A stretch of DNA of 64,000 nt. Source: Emcibacter sp. Its GTDB lineage: Bacteria > Pseudomonadota > Alphaproteobacteria > Sphingomonadales > Emcibacteraceae. Made by a program: the position numbers and the translations under genes. The DNA is taken from positions 124,001-188,000 of the forward strand of contig JAIOYI010000004.1 of the NCBI GenBank assembly GCA_021741205.1, given 5' to 3'. The first letter of the stretch is position 1. Each line of letters opens with the position of its first letter. Shown here piece by piece: positions 45,266 to 54,364 of this stretch. The notes beneath the pieces were generated by a model. It saw only the letters and a program-made list of their open reading frames with translations. It was not told where the DNA came from and made no database searches.

Positions 45266-45328
45266 AATGTTAAATCAATCTAATTTATTATTTCTGTTAT
45301 TATATTGTTATTGACTGTTATTATATTG

Positions 45329-45826
45329 TTATTGAGTGGCAATTTTCCAAGTCCCATCTGGTTGACGACAGGCTGTGCCATAAGCGGTTTCTGTTTTGCC
45401 TCCGACCGTTACGGTTTGTTGATATTCCCTGCAATATTCGTCTTTGGCGCTTGTATAGGCAGGTTGCGGGGTAATGGTGCCCGAATTTCCACTGTCGGGG
45501 TTATGCCAAGTCGACAGCTGACCAGATTGACTTTTTTCTAGTGAATATTGGGTTTGCTGTTGCATGGCTTGTCTATCGGCCTTATCCAATGATTTTCCGA
45601 TTTCACTACCAATATAGGCACCAGCTAATGTTCCTGCGGCAACGGCGATGACTTTGCCTGTACCGCCGCCCTTTCCACCAATAGCCGATCCAACAACAGC
45701 GCCGCCAATAGCGCCAAGCAATGTTCCTGATTCTTGCTTAGTACAGGAAGCAAGCGGCATTGAAAGGCTAATGATCAAAGATGTTGCAACCAATGTTCTT
45801 GGTATCGCTATATTAAATACTGACAT
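45329..45826 (-). CDS. glycine-zipper lipoprotein, 17-kDa surface antigen-like
   Basis: The 165-residue protein has a lipoprotein signal with an ASC box (LIISLSMPLASCTKQES) and a glycine-zipper segment (GTLLGAIGGAVVGSAIGG, then AGTLAGAYIGSEIGKSLD), which is the core of the rickettsial 17-kDa surface antigen family. The C-terminal part (about 110-165) has a small beta region with CREYQQTVTVGGKTETAYGTACRQPDGTW, also typical. I start at the ATG at 45826 because AAGGA precedes it properly; an open frame runs on to 45883. It is divergent from pdxH, as in Rhodospirillales and related orders. Confidence 0.9.
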   Translation of the reverse strand: MSVFNIAIPRTLVATSLIISLSMPLASCTKQESGTLLGAIGGAVVGSAIGGKGGGTGKVIAVAAGTLAGAYIGSEIGKSLDKADRQAMQQQTQYSLEKSQSGQLSTWHNPDSGNSGTITPQPAYTSAKDEYCREYQQTVTVGGKTETAYGTACRQPDGTWKIATQ

Positions 45827-45949
45827 ATCAATTCCTTTTAATTCTATAGATTGTATTCTAACCATATTTTGATTATATAACATTCTTACATTAATACCAT
45901 ATTCTAATCATAAATTTAGATGATTATACAACATGATAAAGGTAAAAAA

Positions 45950-46525
45950 ATGTCAGAACCAATAGAACTGTTTAAAGATTGGTATGATAAAGCACAAAAA
46001 TCAGAAGATTTAGGTGATGCGGTAGCACTTGCAACGGCCGATTCAAGGGGGCGCCCATCTGTGCGAATGGTTTTGTTAAAAGGTGCCGATGAAAGAGGAT
46101 TTACTTTTTATACAAATTTAGAAAGCAGAAAAGGTCACGAGCTTGCTGAAAATCCCTATGCGGCCCTTGGGTTTCACTGGAAATCCCAAAAACGCCAAAT
46201 TAGAATAGAGGGAAAAGTCATTGCCGTCAGCGATGATGAGGCGGATCAATATTTTGCCACAAGACCAAAAGATAGTCAAATCGGCGCATGGGCATCACAA
46301 CAAAGCAGACCCATGAAAAGTCGATTTGAATTTGAGAAAGAAATTGCGAAATATACCCTCAAATACGCTTTGAAAGAGGTTCCTCGCCCGCCTTATTGGT
46401 CTGGTTTTTATATTGACCCAAGCCGTATTGAGTTTTGGGAGGACCGTCAATTTCGTCTACACATGCGCCATGTCTATGAAAAAGATGAAAAGGGAACATG
46501 GGTGATGAAGGAATTGTATCCATGA
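45950..46525 (+). CDS. pdxH: pyridoxamine 5'-phosphate oxidase
   Basis: The 191-residue FMN enzyme oxidises pyridoxine or pyridoxamine 5'-phosphate to PLP. Key parts are LFKDWYDKAQKSEDLG, RMVLLKGADERGFTFYTNLESRKG (FMN phosphate contacts), FHWKSQKRQIRIEGKV and the closing WEDRQFRLHMRHVYEK...WVMKELYP, with the conserved final LYP. AAAGG lies seven bases ahead of the ATG at 45950. The stop overlaps the start of the CDF gene (ATGA at 46522), so both are probably translated from one message. Confidence 0.97.
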   Translation: MSEPIELFKDWYDKAQKSEDLGDAVALATADSRGRPSVRMVLLKGADERGFTFYTNLESRKGHELAENPYAALGFHWKSQKRQIRIEGKVIAVSDDEADQYFATRPKDSQIGAWASQQSRPMKSRFEFEKEIAKYTLKYALKEVPRPPYWSGFYIDPSRIEFWEDRQFRLHMRHVYEKDEKGTWVMKELYP

Positions 46526-47448
46526 CCATAGCCCATAAAAATAAGAAAAAGAAAAAAACGCCATCACTGCTTATGATGCGGGCCGCTAATGCGGCGGTGG
46601 CGGTCGCTTTTTTCTTAATTTTGATGAAGTCTTGGGCTTATAATGCGAGCAGTTCAGTATCTATGCTAGGGTCATTATTGGATTCTATCATGGATATGTT
46701 TGCCTCTTTGATTAATCTGGTGGCAGTACGCCTTTCCCTTGCGCCTGCGGATGACGATCATCGTTTTGGTCATGGTAAGGCGGAGGCCATTGCGGGATTG
46801 GTACAAGCAATGGTCATATTTTTATCCGCCCTGTTTCTGCTTCAGGCCTCAATAGAAAAATTTCTAAATCCAGAACCAATTATGAAGGCTAACTTAGGAA
46901 TTGCCGTCATTATTTTAACAATTATATTAACGTCTCTTCTGGTCTTTTATCAGAGATATGTGATCCGCAAGACAGAATCTGTGACCATATCAGCTGATAG
47001 TTTGCATTATGCTGGCGATCTCTATTTGAACTTGGGGGTTTTACTTGCTCTTTTCCTTAGTGGTTATATGGGTTTTTATTATGCGGATCCCATTATAGGA
47101 GCCTTAGTTGCTCTCTATTTGATGTATAATGTAAAATTGATAGGTCTGAGCTCCGTTGATATGCTTATGGATAAGGAGATGGATGATGCGGACAGAGAAA
47201 AAATAATTGAAGTTATTAATTCTCATCCTGAAGTATGCGGCATTCATGATATGAAAACGCGTAAATCCGGTCTTAAAATATTTATTCAATTTCATATGGA
47301 AATGAAGGGGGATATTTCCTTAAGCGAAGCCCATCATATTTCCGATGAGGTGGAGGCGGAAGTTATGGTGCTTTATCCTGAGGCCGAGGTATTGATCCAT
47401 GCGGACCCAGAAGACCATAAGGAAATTATTGCTTTCAAAGAAGAATGA
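46522..47448 (+). CDS. cation diffusion facilitator, FieF-like metal exporter
   Basis: The 308-residue protein has six transmembrane helices and a cytoplasmic C-terminal domain, as in YiiP/FieF, which export Zn2+, Fe2+ or Cd2+ against protons. Metal-site residues are visible in LLDSIMDMFASLINLVAVRLS and in DDDHRFGHGKAEAIAGLVQ; the second helix-pair site appears in SADSLHYAGDLYLNLGV. The C-terminal ferredoxin-like domain contains VCGIHDMKTRKSG and HIS-rich IFIQFHMEMKGD. It overlaps pdxH by four bases. The NAT gene follows seven bases later. Metal preference is not determined. Confidence 0.92.
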   Translation: MTIAHKNKKKKKTPSLLMMRAANAAVAVAFFLILMKSWAYNASSSVSMLGSLLDSIMDMFASLINLVAVRLSLAPADDDHRFGHGKAEAIAGLVQAMVIFLSALFLLQASIEKFLNPEPIMKANLGIAVIILTIILTSLLVFYQRYVIRKTESVTISADSLHYAGDLYLNLGVLLALFLSGYMGFYYADPIIGALVALYLMYNVKLIGLSSVDMLMDKEMDDADREKIIEVINSHPEVCGIHDMKTRKSGLKIFIQFHMEMKGDISLSEAHHISDEVEAEVMVLYPEAEVLIHADPEDHKEIIAFKEE

Positions 47449-47455
47449 CGTAAAA

Positions 47456-48280
47456 ATGATTATTATGGACAATAATTATGTTGATCTAGATGGGTATTTT
47501 GAACGGATAGGATACTATGGATCAAGAAATGCGACTTTAGAGACGTTAAAGTCAATTCAGCAGTTGCATATTGATGCTATTCCATTTGAAGCAATTGATG
47601 TGTTGCTTGGGCGAGGTATTGATATAACAGCAGAGGCTATTTATAATAAATTGATAGTGGCGAGGCGAGGGGGATATTGTTTTGAACATGGGGGACTTCT
47701 TAAACGTGTACTCAGCTCTATTGGTTTTGATGTTTCAGGTTTGATAGCACGTGTTAAGTGGATGTCAGAACCAAACTCAGCACCTCCTCCGCGTAGTCAT
47801 ATGGTGCTGTGTGTCCAAATAGAAGATAAATCGTGGTTGGTCGATGTAGGGTTTGGAGGATGTGTTCCTACAGCCCCGCTTTCGTTTGGTACCTCTGAAC
47901 CACAGGAGACAAATCATGAAACCTATCGGTTAACTCCAGCAAGGCAAGGGCATTTGCTCGAGGTTATGTTGGATGGGGTGTGGAAACCTGTTTACGAAGT
48001 GAGCCGAGAAGAACAATTGGAAGTTGATTTTGTTACGCCAAACTGGTTTACATCGACTCATCCACAGTCCATTTTTTGTAAAAACTTGATGGTTGCTAGA
48101 ACTACACCAGAGGCACGCTTTACATTATTGGCAAATCGGCTGACAATAAGACGCCAAGGACAAAAACTGGAGCAACATCTATTAAGTGTAGATCAAATAG
48201 AGCGTGCTTTATCAGATATTTTTAATCTTACCGTAGACCCCGAATGGAAAATCTTGATCGAAAAGGCCGCTCAGACCTAA
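47456..48280 (+). CDS. nat: arylamine N-acetyltransferase
   Basis: NAT enzymes transfer acetyl from acetyl-CoA to aromatic amines or hydrazines. The 274-residue protein has the catalytic Cys75 in ARRGGYCFEHGGLLKRVL, the His in PRSHMVLCV and the Asp in WLVDVGFGGCVP, in the usual order. The length and the N-terminal LDGYFERIGYYG also fit. Starts at 47456 or 47465 are both possible. It follows the CDF exporter by seven bases, so the three genes from pdxH may form an operon, although their functions are not clearly linked. The natural acceptor is unknown. Confidence 0.94.
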   Translation: MIIMDNNYVDLDGYFERIGYYGSRNATLETLKSIQQLHIDAIPFEAIDVLLGRGIDITAEAIYNKLIVARRGGYCFEHGGLLKRVLSSIGFDVSGLIARVKWMSEPNSAPPPRSHMVLCVQIEDKSWLVDVGFGGCVPTAPLSFGTSEPQETNHETYRLTPARQGHLLEVMLDGVWKPVYEVSREEQLEVDFVTPNWFTSTHPQSIFCKNLMVARTTPEARFTLLANRLTIRRQGQKLEQHLLSVDQIERALSDIFNLTVDPEWKILIEKAAQT

Positions 48281-48306
48281 ACAAAAAAATATCTAATATC
48301 TAAACT

Positions 48307-48807
48307 TTAGCCACCAATTTCTTTGAGCAGGTTTTTCAGAGCCACTGATTTTCTTGCTGTATTTTGTATGGGGCTTTGGGTTGTTGTTCTTGTGCTTTTT
48401 TTATTCACTGGGAAATGAAGTGTATCTGCTAGGAAATCATTAATAACACCGACCAACTCATCTTTTTGGATGGGTTTTTGAATAAGACCATTCATGCCCG
48501 CTTGCTTATATTCTTTGATATGTTTATCCATCACATCGGCTGTGCAGGCAATGATGGGTGTACCAGATTTTGATCCTGGAATTTTTCGGATCAGTAGGGA
48601 TGCGGTTGTGCCGTCCATTTCAGGCATCTGAATATCCATAAATATGAGATCAAATTTTTTTCCTCTCAGGGCTTCAATAGCCTCTAATCCTGTTTTTGCG
48701 GTGTTGATTTCATGCCCCATACTGTGAAGAAAGTTTTTTAATATAGCATGATTGATGACATTATCATCTGCAATTAATATTTTTAAACAGGGTTTGCTAT
48801 CGGGCAT
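48307..48807 (-). CDS. single-domain response regulator with C-terminal tail
   Basis: The 166-residue protein is one receiver domain (about 8-125) plus a 40-residue basic, Ser/Thr-rich tail (KKSTRTTTQSPIQNTARKSV). The pocket is Asp14/Asp15 (LIADDNVI), phospho-acceptor Asp58 (FMDIQMPEMDG) and Lys in GLIQKPIQKDE. The sequence type resembles receivers found at the ends of hybrid kinases, so it may work in a phosphorelay or as a competitor for phosphate. No kinase is next to it. It stands alone, convergent with nat. Confidence 0.88.
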   Translation of the reverse strand: MPDSKPCLKILIADDNVINHAILKNFLHSMGHEINTAKTGLEAIEALRGKKFDLIFMDIQMPEMDGTTASLLIRKIPGSKSGTPIIACTADVMDKHIKEYKQAGMNGLIQKPIQKDELVGVINDFLADTLHFPVNKKSTRTTTQSPIQNTARKSVALKNLLKEIGG

Positions 48808-48962
48808 ATATATTTTTTTCTCAGGAACAGGATTATCAGTATTATGTATAAATATTGTAATCTGAAAATTCTAACCAAATAGTTAAGAATAATCTAATAT
48901 AACAATAAAAGACTAAAAGCTAGGTGGTAGACTTTATATTTGGCCATTTATACAGAATGACT

Positions 48963-49613
48963 TTATTTACCGGGCATAGAGATTTGATAGGCGCATCTTC
49001 GGGCACCTTGGGTGATCATTTCGGATCGAAATATTTTGACTTCTTGGCCTAATATTTCTTGCAGCAGATCTAATTCCCGTGCGCATATTCCTGAACAGGC
49101 TTTTGCTGCCTCGCACACGGGGCAATTATTTTCTACAAATAAAAAATCATTCTCGCTGTTCCCCATCACAATATTAGCCATATATCCCTCGCGGGTGCGA
49201 ATAGTGGACAATGATTCTAATTTATCTTTCAAAGACATTTCAGGGTTAATGTATTGAGAATATTCAGCAACCTGTTTGTTTAAACGTGAGTCGAGTAATT
49301 TTTCCATACCCTCATGACCAAACACATCAACAATGGACGAAATAAGTCCAGTGGAGAATTCCGCATGGGTATTGGGGAAATGGGTGTATGCCTTATCAGT
49401 AAGCTGCCAAAGTTTAGCTGGACGACCTTTGGGACGGGGTGTCGTGCTGTTGCAAATATCTCCCGATTTTTCAAGTGCATAGAGGTGTTGACGAACAGCC
49501 ATGTCTGTTACATTTAGCTGTTGTGCCAACTGTATTGCATCCTGCGGGCCATCTTTTTTGAGTAACCTTAAGATGCTAGCATAGGTCTTTTCTGGTGCGG
49601 TTTTTTTTATCAT
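48963..49613 (-). CDS. SufR-like winged-helix regulator with Fe-S-type cysteines
   Basis: The 216-residue protein begins with a winged helix (DAIQLAQQLNVTDMAVRQHLYALEKSGDI, about 25-53, with GRPAKLWQLTDKA as wing) and ends with a cysteine-rich domain: Cys164, Cys167, Cys173 and Cys177 (CPVCEAAKACSGIC) plus Cys207. Such DeoR/ArsR-like proteins, as SufR, hold an iron-sulfur cluster and repress target genes. The ATG at 49613 is preferred; a GTG directly upstream (49616) would add one residue. It diverges from a Rieske protein gene over 229 bases that carry two identical 20-base repeats, likely its own operators. Confidence 0.83.
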   Translation of the reverse strand: MIKKTAPEKTYASILRLLKKDGPQDAIQLAQQLNVTDMAVRQHLYALEKSGDICNSTTPRPKGRPAKLWQLTDKAYTHFPNTHAEFSTGLISSIVDVFGHEGMEKLLDSRLNKQVAEYSQYINPEMSLKDKLESLSTIRTREGYMANIVMGNSENDFLFVENNCPVCEAAKACSGICARELDLLQEILGQEVKIFRSEMITQGARRCAYQISMPGK

Positions 49614-49618
49614 CACTA

Positions 49619-49685
49619 TTTTCTAAAGAAAAAACTTTGACAAGTAAAGATAATACTGTATATCTTTTTCTAAAGAAAAAACTTT
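49619..49685. promoter_or_regulatory. two identical 20-base repeats, operators of the SufR-like regulator
   Basis: TTTTCTAAAGAAAAAACTTT occurs without change at 49619-49638 and 49666-49685, 47 bases apart from start to start, the first only five bases from the regulator's ATG. The core TTTCTAAAGAAA is nearly palindromic. The layout suggests autorepression and joint control of the divergent Rieske gene. Confidence 0.65.
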
Positions 49686-49842
49686 ATAAAAGAATAATAA
49701 TGACAATTCTAATCTCAAAAAAAGTTATTATAGACCGTTTGCTTTACAAAAATAATTGAAAAATTTCATGGCTTTGGAATTTGCGGATTTATGAAATATC
49801 GGACCTTGGGTGCAGAAGTAAGCAAGAAAGAGTTGAAAAATT

Positions 49843-51426
49843 ATGGAAGAAAATTGGGTTAAGGTAAGCAATATTGCAAAATTAGTTGAAAATGGTCGAA
49901 TGATATTTCGCCATAAGGGAAAACAAATTTTACTTATTAAAAAGGATGAACAGATATTTGCCGTCAACAACCGTTGTCCCCACGAAGGCTACCCTCTTAG
50001 TGAGGGGACCCTTTCAGAAGATTGTAACTTGACCTGTAATTGGCATAATTGGAAATTTGACTTAACCTCTGGCGAGACCATTGTTGGTGGGGATGATTTG
50101 CGTCATTATCCTTTGCGTATGCAGGATGACTGTCTGTGGATAGATGTGCAGAACCCGCCGGATAAATTGATGCAGCAAAGAGCATTAGATAATATTCAGG
50201 ATAGTTTTCCACGTTATGAATATGACAGAATGGCACGTGAAATAAGTCGTTTTCGGCAGGCGGGAGGCCGTTATGAGGATGTTGTTATTGATTGTATTAA
50301 AAAAAATTATGATCACCTTCAATATGGTCTAGGTCATGCTTTTGGGGCGGCGACTGATTGGTTGTCTCTGGCCGAGGAAATGGACAGCGCAGGACGGAAG
50401 GATGAGGCCTTAGCAGCGGTTCTTGAAGTCATTAGTCATGTGGCGTGGGATGTCATGCGAGATAAACTAACGCCCTTCTCGGAGAATATTCTGCCTTATA
50501 AAGATACTGTTCTTCTGGCGGCCATTGAAGCAGAAGACGAGATTAGAGCCATTGCCTTGGTGCGTGGTGCCTTTGCCGAGGGATTGGGATATGATGATTT
50601 GGAACCCGTTTTAGCCGCGGCAGCCTTGGCGCATTATAATGATTTCGGCCATTCGGCTATTTATGTTTATAAGATAGGACAACTGATTGAACGTTTGGGA
50701 CATGATGTTTTAGAACCGCTGGTCTTGTCCTTAATTCGCCAAATGATTTATGCCAGAAGGGAAGACCTTATTCCAGAATTCAGTCATTACAAGGCTGCAC
50801 TGGCGACATGGGATGGCAAGAATAATCAGGCTATTACAGCGCAGGATTTAAAAGGGTTGACTGTGAACAGAACCTTGGACCGGATGGTGCAATCATCGGC
50901 ACGGCCTGAGGATTGCTTCAGAGCCGTTCATGAAACGCTCGGCTGGAATATGTTGCATTTTGATTTGGCTCGTGATTTGTCAACGGATCATCCTGTGGCC
51001 CATAATGTTAGTTGGTTGAATTTTACTCATGGTTTGACTTTTGCCAATGCTTTGCGGAATTTATGCGGGCGCTATCCTATCTTATGGCCACAGGCATTGT
51101 TGCAGCTTGCCTGTTTTTCTGGTCGGAATGTCAATTATTGTAAATTTGAGCAGAATATGTCTTTTTGGCATGTCAATGATCCACAAGATTTCTTTGCAAA
51201 AGAGTGTGTCAATTTGGTGGATACAGGATATCCAGAGCCTATTATATCTTGTCATCGGGTAAAGCTTCTTGCCGCCATCAGAGAAGATGTCCCGCTTATG
51301 CGAGCGGGGTCGGGATCAGATATTATTCTGGCCAGTGTCAATCGCTACCTCAATTCACCCATAAAACGCAAGCATAGCCTAAGGACGGCAAAACAGGCTC
51401 GTCAATTTGTTGCGCGTGAAGGTTGA
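49843..51426 (+). CDS. Rieske [2Fe-2S] protein with large C-terminal domain of unknown function
   Basis: The 527-residue protein starts with a Rieske domain (about 1-105): Cys45-x-His47 (RCPHEGYPLSEG) and Cys65-x2-His68 (CNWHNWKFDL), which ligate a [2Fe-2S] cluster. The remaining 420 residues are helical, with conserved-looking His motifs (DHLQYGLGHAFGAATDW, HYNDFGHSAIYVYK, HFDLARDLSTDHPVAHN, LNFTHGLTFANALRNL). That half reminds me of questin-oxidase-like proteins, but I cannot confirm it. I infer an oxygenase or redox enzyme with an electron-delivering Rieske head. The neighbouring SufR-like gene, divergent, would regulate it. The last 25 bases overlap the convergent EamA gene. Confidence 0.78.
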   Translation: MEENWVKVSNIAKLVENGRMIFRHKGKQILLIKKDEQIFAVNNRCPHEGYPLSEGTLSEDCNLTCNWHNWKFDLTSGETIVGGDDLRHYPLRMQDDCLWIDVQNPPDKLMQQRALDNIQDSFPRYEYDRMAREISRFRQAGGRYEDVVIDCIKKNYDHLQYGLGHAFGAATDWLSLAEEMDSAGRKDEALAAVLEVISHVAWDVMRDKLTPFSENILPYKDTVLLAAIEAEDEIRAIALVRGAFAEGLGYDDLEPVLAAAALAHYNDFGHSAIYVYKIGQLIERLGHDVLEPLVLSLIRQMIYARREDLIPEFSHYKAALATWDGKNNQAITAQDLKGLTVNRTLDRMVQSSARPEDCFRAVHETLGWNMLHFDLARDLSTDHPVAHNVSWLNFTHGLTFANALRNLCGRYPILWPQALLQLACFSGRNVNYCKFEQNMSFWHVNDPQDFFAKECVNLVDTGYPEPIISCHRVKLLAAIREDVPLMRAGSGSDIILASVNRYLNSPIKRKHSLRTAKQARQFVAREG

Positions 51427-52307
51427 TCGCCCTTTATTTGTATCGGAGGATACAATTGGGTCAGAAGGCAGCCAGTAAATATAAGGACACAGCCCATCAT
51501 TGCGCTAACACTTAGAATTTCATTATAATAAAAATATCCCGTTATGGCGGCGAAAACGGATTCTAAACTCATGATGATGGCGGCTTGTGCTGGTGGTGAG
51601 CTGGTTTGTGCCAAGACTTGTAGCGTGTATCCAATGCCCACGGCAAGGATGCCACTTGCTATGACCCATTTCCACTCATCAAAGGTAAAAAGCATGACCT
51701 TGTCCCCCACATAAAGGGCGGCAAGATAGCTGAAAATAGCACAGGCAAAAAACTGTAGGGCGGCAAATTTAATTTGGTCATGATTATCCGCCATATGATC
51801 GACGACAATCACATGAGAGGCCCAGAAAATAGCCCCAATGAGCACCAAAAGATCGCCGTACGCCATAGTAAAACCATTCATGCCTGATAATAAATATAGA
51901 CCCACACAGGCTATAAGAATGGCAAGCCATAATCCTTTTTTATAGCGATAGCCAAGAAATAGGCTCATGATGGGAACGAAAATAATATAAAGGCCAGTAA
52001 TGAAACCAGTGTTGCCAATGGTGGTATATTGAATGCCGGTTTGCTGAAAGCCTGATCCCAGAAAAATCAAGAATCCCGCTAAAAGTGATCCCCTTATGAG
52101 GGCAGGGGAATAGGGTTTATGTGTACGACCATGCCCGTTTATTTCCAACCTTGCCAAAGGAAGGAGAATAAGGCCACCAAGCAAGAAGCGAAAGGCGTTA
52201 AAGCTAAACGGGCCCATATAAGCCATCGCATCTTTTTGAAATATAAAGGATACGCCCCAGATGAAGGCGGCAAGTAAAAGAATGGAATTTGATCGGGTGA
52301 CGGACAT
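51402..52307 (-). CDS. EamA-family (DMT superfamily) transporter
   Basis: The 301-residue inner-membrane protein has ten hydrophobic helices in two EamA repeats (about 8-145 and 155-290). The first repeat begins AAFIWGVSFIFQKDAMAYMGPFSFNAFRFLLGGLILLPLA, and the second contains GAIFWASHVIVVDHMAD with ASGILAVGIGYTLQVLAQTSSPPAQAAIIMSLESVFAAI. These are the standard family patterns. Family members export amino acids, nucleosides or other metabolites; the substrate here is unknown. It converges on the Rieske gene with a 25-base overlap and is divergent from the PAP2 gene. Confidence 0.92.
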   Translation of the reverse strand: MSVTRSNSILLLAAFIWGVSFIFQKDAMAYMGPFSFNAFRFLLGGLILLPLARLEINGHGRTHKPYSPALIRGSLLAGFLIFLGSGFQQTGIQYTTIGNTGFITGLYIIFVPIMSLFLGYRYKKGLWLAILIACVGLYLLSGMNGFTMAYGDLLVLIGAIFWASHVIVVDHMADNHDQIKFAALQFFACAIFSYLAALYVGDKVMLFTFDEWKWVIASGILAVGIGYTLQVLAQTSSPPAQAAIIMSLESVFAAITGYFYYNEILSVSAMMGCVLIFTGCLLTQLYPPIQIKGDQPSRATN

Positions 52308-52427
52308 GATGTCTTTTCATAAATATGATAATAAAAATAAACTCATATCTTTAATGGTGATATTTGTAAAATATTAATTACTAAATATTATGTTTTAAGA
52401 GAGAACAATAAAATAATAGGATTATTT

Positions 52428-53555
52428 ATGGATTATGTTGCCGTCTTGCGGCGTAAAATAGAGGTGGATGGCGCCATATTAAGAGGTAATATTATTTTAA
52501 TGGCTCTATTTGCGACACAAGCGGCGGCGATTTATTTGGTCTTGTGGCATAATGATCTTCTTAACCATTATATACCATCCCTTTATGCCAGCATTTTGAT
52601 CACAAGTTTGATCATTGTGGTATTTGTGAAAAGCGTATCTTATAGCTTGCGTTACTTGGGCTATGATGACGGAGAAAGAAACCTAAAAAGAGTTAAGGAT
52701 GATTTTCTTAAGGGGTGGATTAATGTCAATTATATGGTGGCTTTTTTGCTGCCTATGGTGTTTTTGCCGACTTTTATTTCACTGTTTTCTTCTCTGAAAT
52801 CTGTCGTTCATTTGATACATCCTTTTTATCTGGATGAATTTCTGATGAAAGCGGATCGTTTCATTCATTTTGGCATTGATCCATGGCGCATTACCCATGC
52901 GGTCTTTAGCACGGCATTTTTATCGGTCGTGCTGAATTATTTTTATAATTTATGGTTTTTTATCATGTTTTCCTATGTGTTATGGATGGTTGTTAATGTG
53001 CATTTTAATCAAAAACGCATGCGATTTCTGTTAACATTCATTATGATATGGACATTGATCGGGTCATTTCTTGCGGTGCTTCTATCCTCTGCGGGCCCGT
53101 GTTTTTACGGCGATGTGGTGGGGGATAAAACCGTTTATGGGCCGTTGATGGATATTTTGAGATCCTATGACAAACAATATGAGAGCAGTTTTTTTGGTAT
53201 CTTTGCCTTAAATACGCAAAATATGTTGTGGATGGATTATCTGAAAAATGACACCAACATCGGCAGCGGTATTTCCGCCATGCCAAGCATGCATGTTTCG
53301 GTTGCGGCACTGTTGTATTTCTCTGGTCGTGATGTCAATAAATATATCGGTTATGGTATGGGTATATTTTTGGTTATGATACAGATAGGATCGGTTCATC
53401 TTGGCTGGCATTATGCCGTTGATGGTTATGTGTCCATTTTTCTCACATGGCTCGTTTGGCGGTTTGCAGGTTGGCTTGTGAAAAGGATTTATAAGGAGGA
53501 TGAGGCTAGTCTAAATAATCAAGTCCAATATCAACCGCAGGAGCAGATTGGGTGA
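52428..53555 (+). CDS. PAP2-family membrane phosphatase/transferase, Aur1-like
   Basis: The 375-residue protein has several hydrophobic helices and, near the C terminus, the PAP2 motifs of the Aur1/Ipt1-like subgroup: SAMPSMHVSVAALLYF (the S-x-H motif with catalytic His) and LGWHYAVDGYVSIF (second His). In fungi this subgroup makes inositol phosphorylceramide; bacterial members may transfer phospho-head groups to lipids. The substrate is therefore an inference. The C-terminal tail (DEASLNNQVQYQPQEQIG) overlaps 50 bases of nadC on the other strand, an unusually long convergent overlap. Confidence 0.86.
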   Translation: MDYVAVLRRKIEVDGAILRGNIILMALFATQAAAIYLVLWHNDLLNHYIPSLYASILITSLIIVVFVKSVSYSLRYLGYDDGERNLKRVKDDFLKGWINVNYMVAFLLPMVFLPTFISLFSSLKSVVHLIHPFYLDEFLMKADRFIHFGIDPWRITHAVFSTAFLSVVLNYFYNLWFFIMFSYVLWMVVNVHFNQKRMRFLLTFIMIWTLIGSFLAVLLSSAGPCFYGDVVGDKTVYGPLMDILRSYDKQYESSFFGIFALNTQNMLWMDYLKNDTNIGSGISAMPSMHVSVAALLYFSGRDVNKYIGYGMGIFLVMIQIGSVHLGWHYAVDGYVSIFLTWLVWRFAGWLVKRIYKEDEASLNNQVQYQPQEQIG

Positions 53556-54363
53556 TCCGCCCGACGGAGATATAATCGACCCCCGTTTCTGCAATGGCTT
53601 TTATGGTTTGTAAGGTGACACCGCCCGATGCCTCTAATTTTACCTGTCCCTTATATTTTTCCACGGCGGTGCGAAGCTCATCAAGGCTCATATTATCCAA
53701 AAGCAAACGATCGGCGCCACAGGATACGGCCTCACGGGCCTGATCCAAATTATCGCATTCGACGGTTATACCGATGCGGCTTGCGGTGGTGTCAAAGGCT
53801 TTGGCGGCTTCAACGGCGGCCTTCACGCTGCCAATTCTTGCAATATGATTGTCCTTGATCAAGACTCCATCATCAAGGCGCATACGGTGGTTCATCGCAC
53901 CGCCCATGCGAGTGGCATATTTGGCAAGCTTGCGAAAGAGCGGAATGGTTTTTCGGGTATCAAGAAGCCTGCATTCCGTATGGTCAATTTCACGCACATA
54001 AGTGCGGGTAAGGGTCGCAATACCCGATAAATGTTGCAAAATATTAAGGGCGCTCCGCTCAGCGGTCAGAATTTTCCGCGCATTGCCCGTGACTTTTAAA
54101 ATGCAACTTCCCGCCACAACCTCAAGACCGTCTTGGGCGATGACCTCGATCTGTGCGGATGGATCACAGGCTTTGATGATCTCAACCGCAACAAACATAC
54201 CGGCTACCACCATATTTTCACGGGCAACCATTTGCACGGATAATTTTTGATCCAGAGGAATGATGGCAAGGCTCGTCAGATCGCCCCGTCCCACATCTTC
54301 GTCCAAGGTCGCTTTCACCAAATGGCGCAATTCTTCCTTAAAAAGCGGGCTTTCCGTTGTCAT
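53506..54363 (-). CDS. nadC: nicotinate-nucleotide pyrophosphorylase (carboxylating)
   Basis: NadC converts quinolinate and PRPP to nicotinate mononucleotide in NAD synthesis. The 285-residue enzyme shows TLDEDVGRGDLTSLA, TAERSALNILQHLSGIATLTRTYV, RLLDTRKTIPLFRKLAKYATRMGGAMNHRMRLDDGVLIKDNHIA and the C-terminal EASGGVTLQTIKAIAETGVDYISVG, all diagnostic. The ATG at 54363 lies one base past the nadA stop, whereas an open frame to 54477 overlaps nadA. Upstream nadA plus nadC form a pair without nadB. The local GC content is higher than in the flanking genes. Confidence 0.97.
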   Translation of the reverse strand: MTTESPLFKEELRHLVKATLDEDVGRGDLTSLAIIPLDQKLSVQMVARENMVVAGMFVAVEIIKACDPSAQIEVIAQDGLEVVAGSCILKVTGNARKILTAERSALNILQHLSGIATLTRTYVREIDHTECRLLDTRKTIPLFRKLAKYATRMGGAMNHRMRLDDGVLIKDNHIARIGSVKAAVEAAKAFDTTASRIGITVECDNLDQAREAVSCGADRLLLDNMSLDELRTAVEKYKGQVKLEASGGVTLQTIKAIAETGVDYISVGRITQSAPAVDIGLDYLD

Positions 54364-54364
54364 A

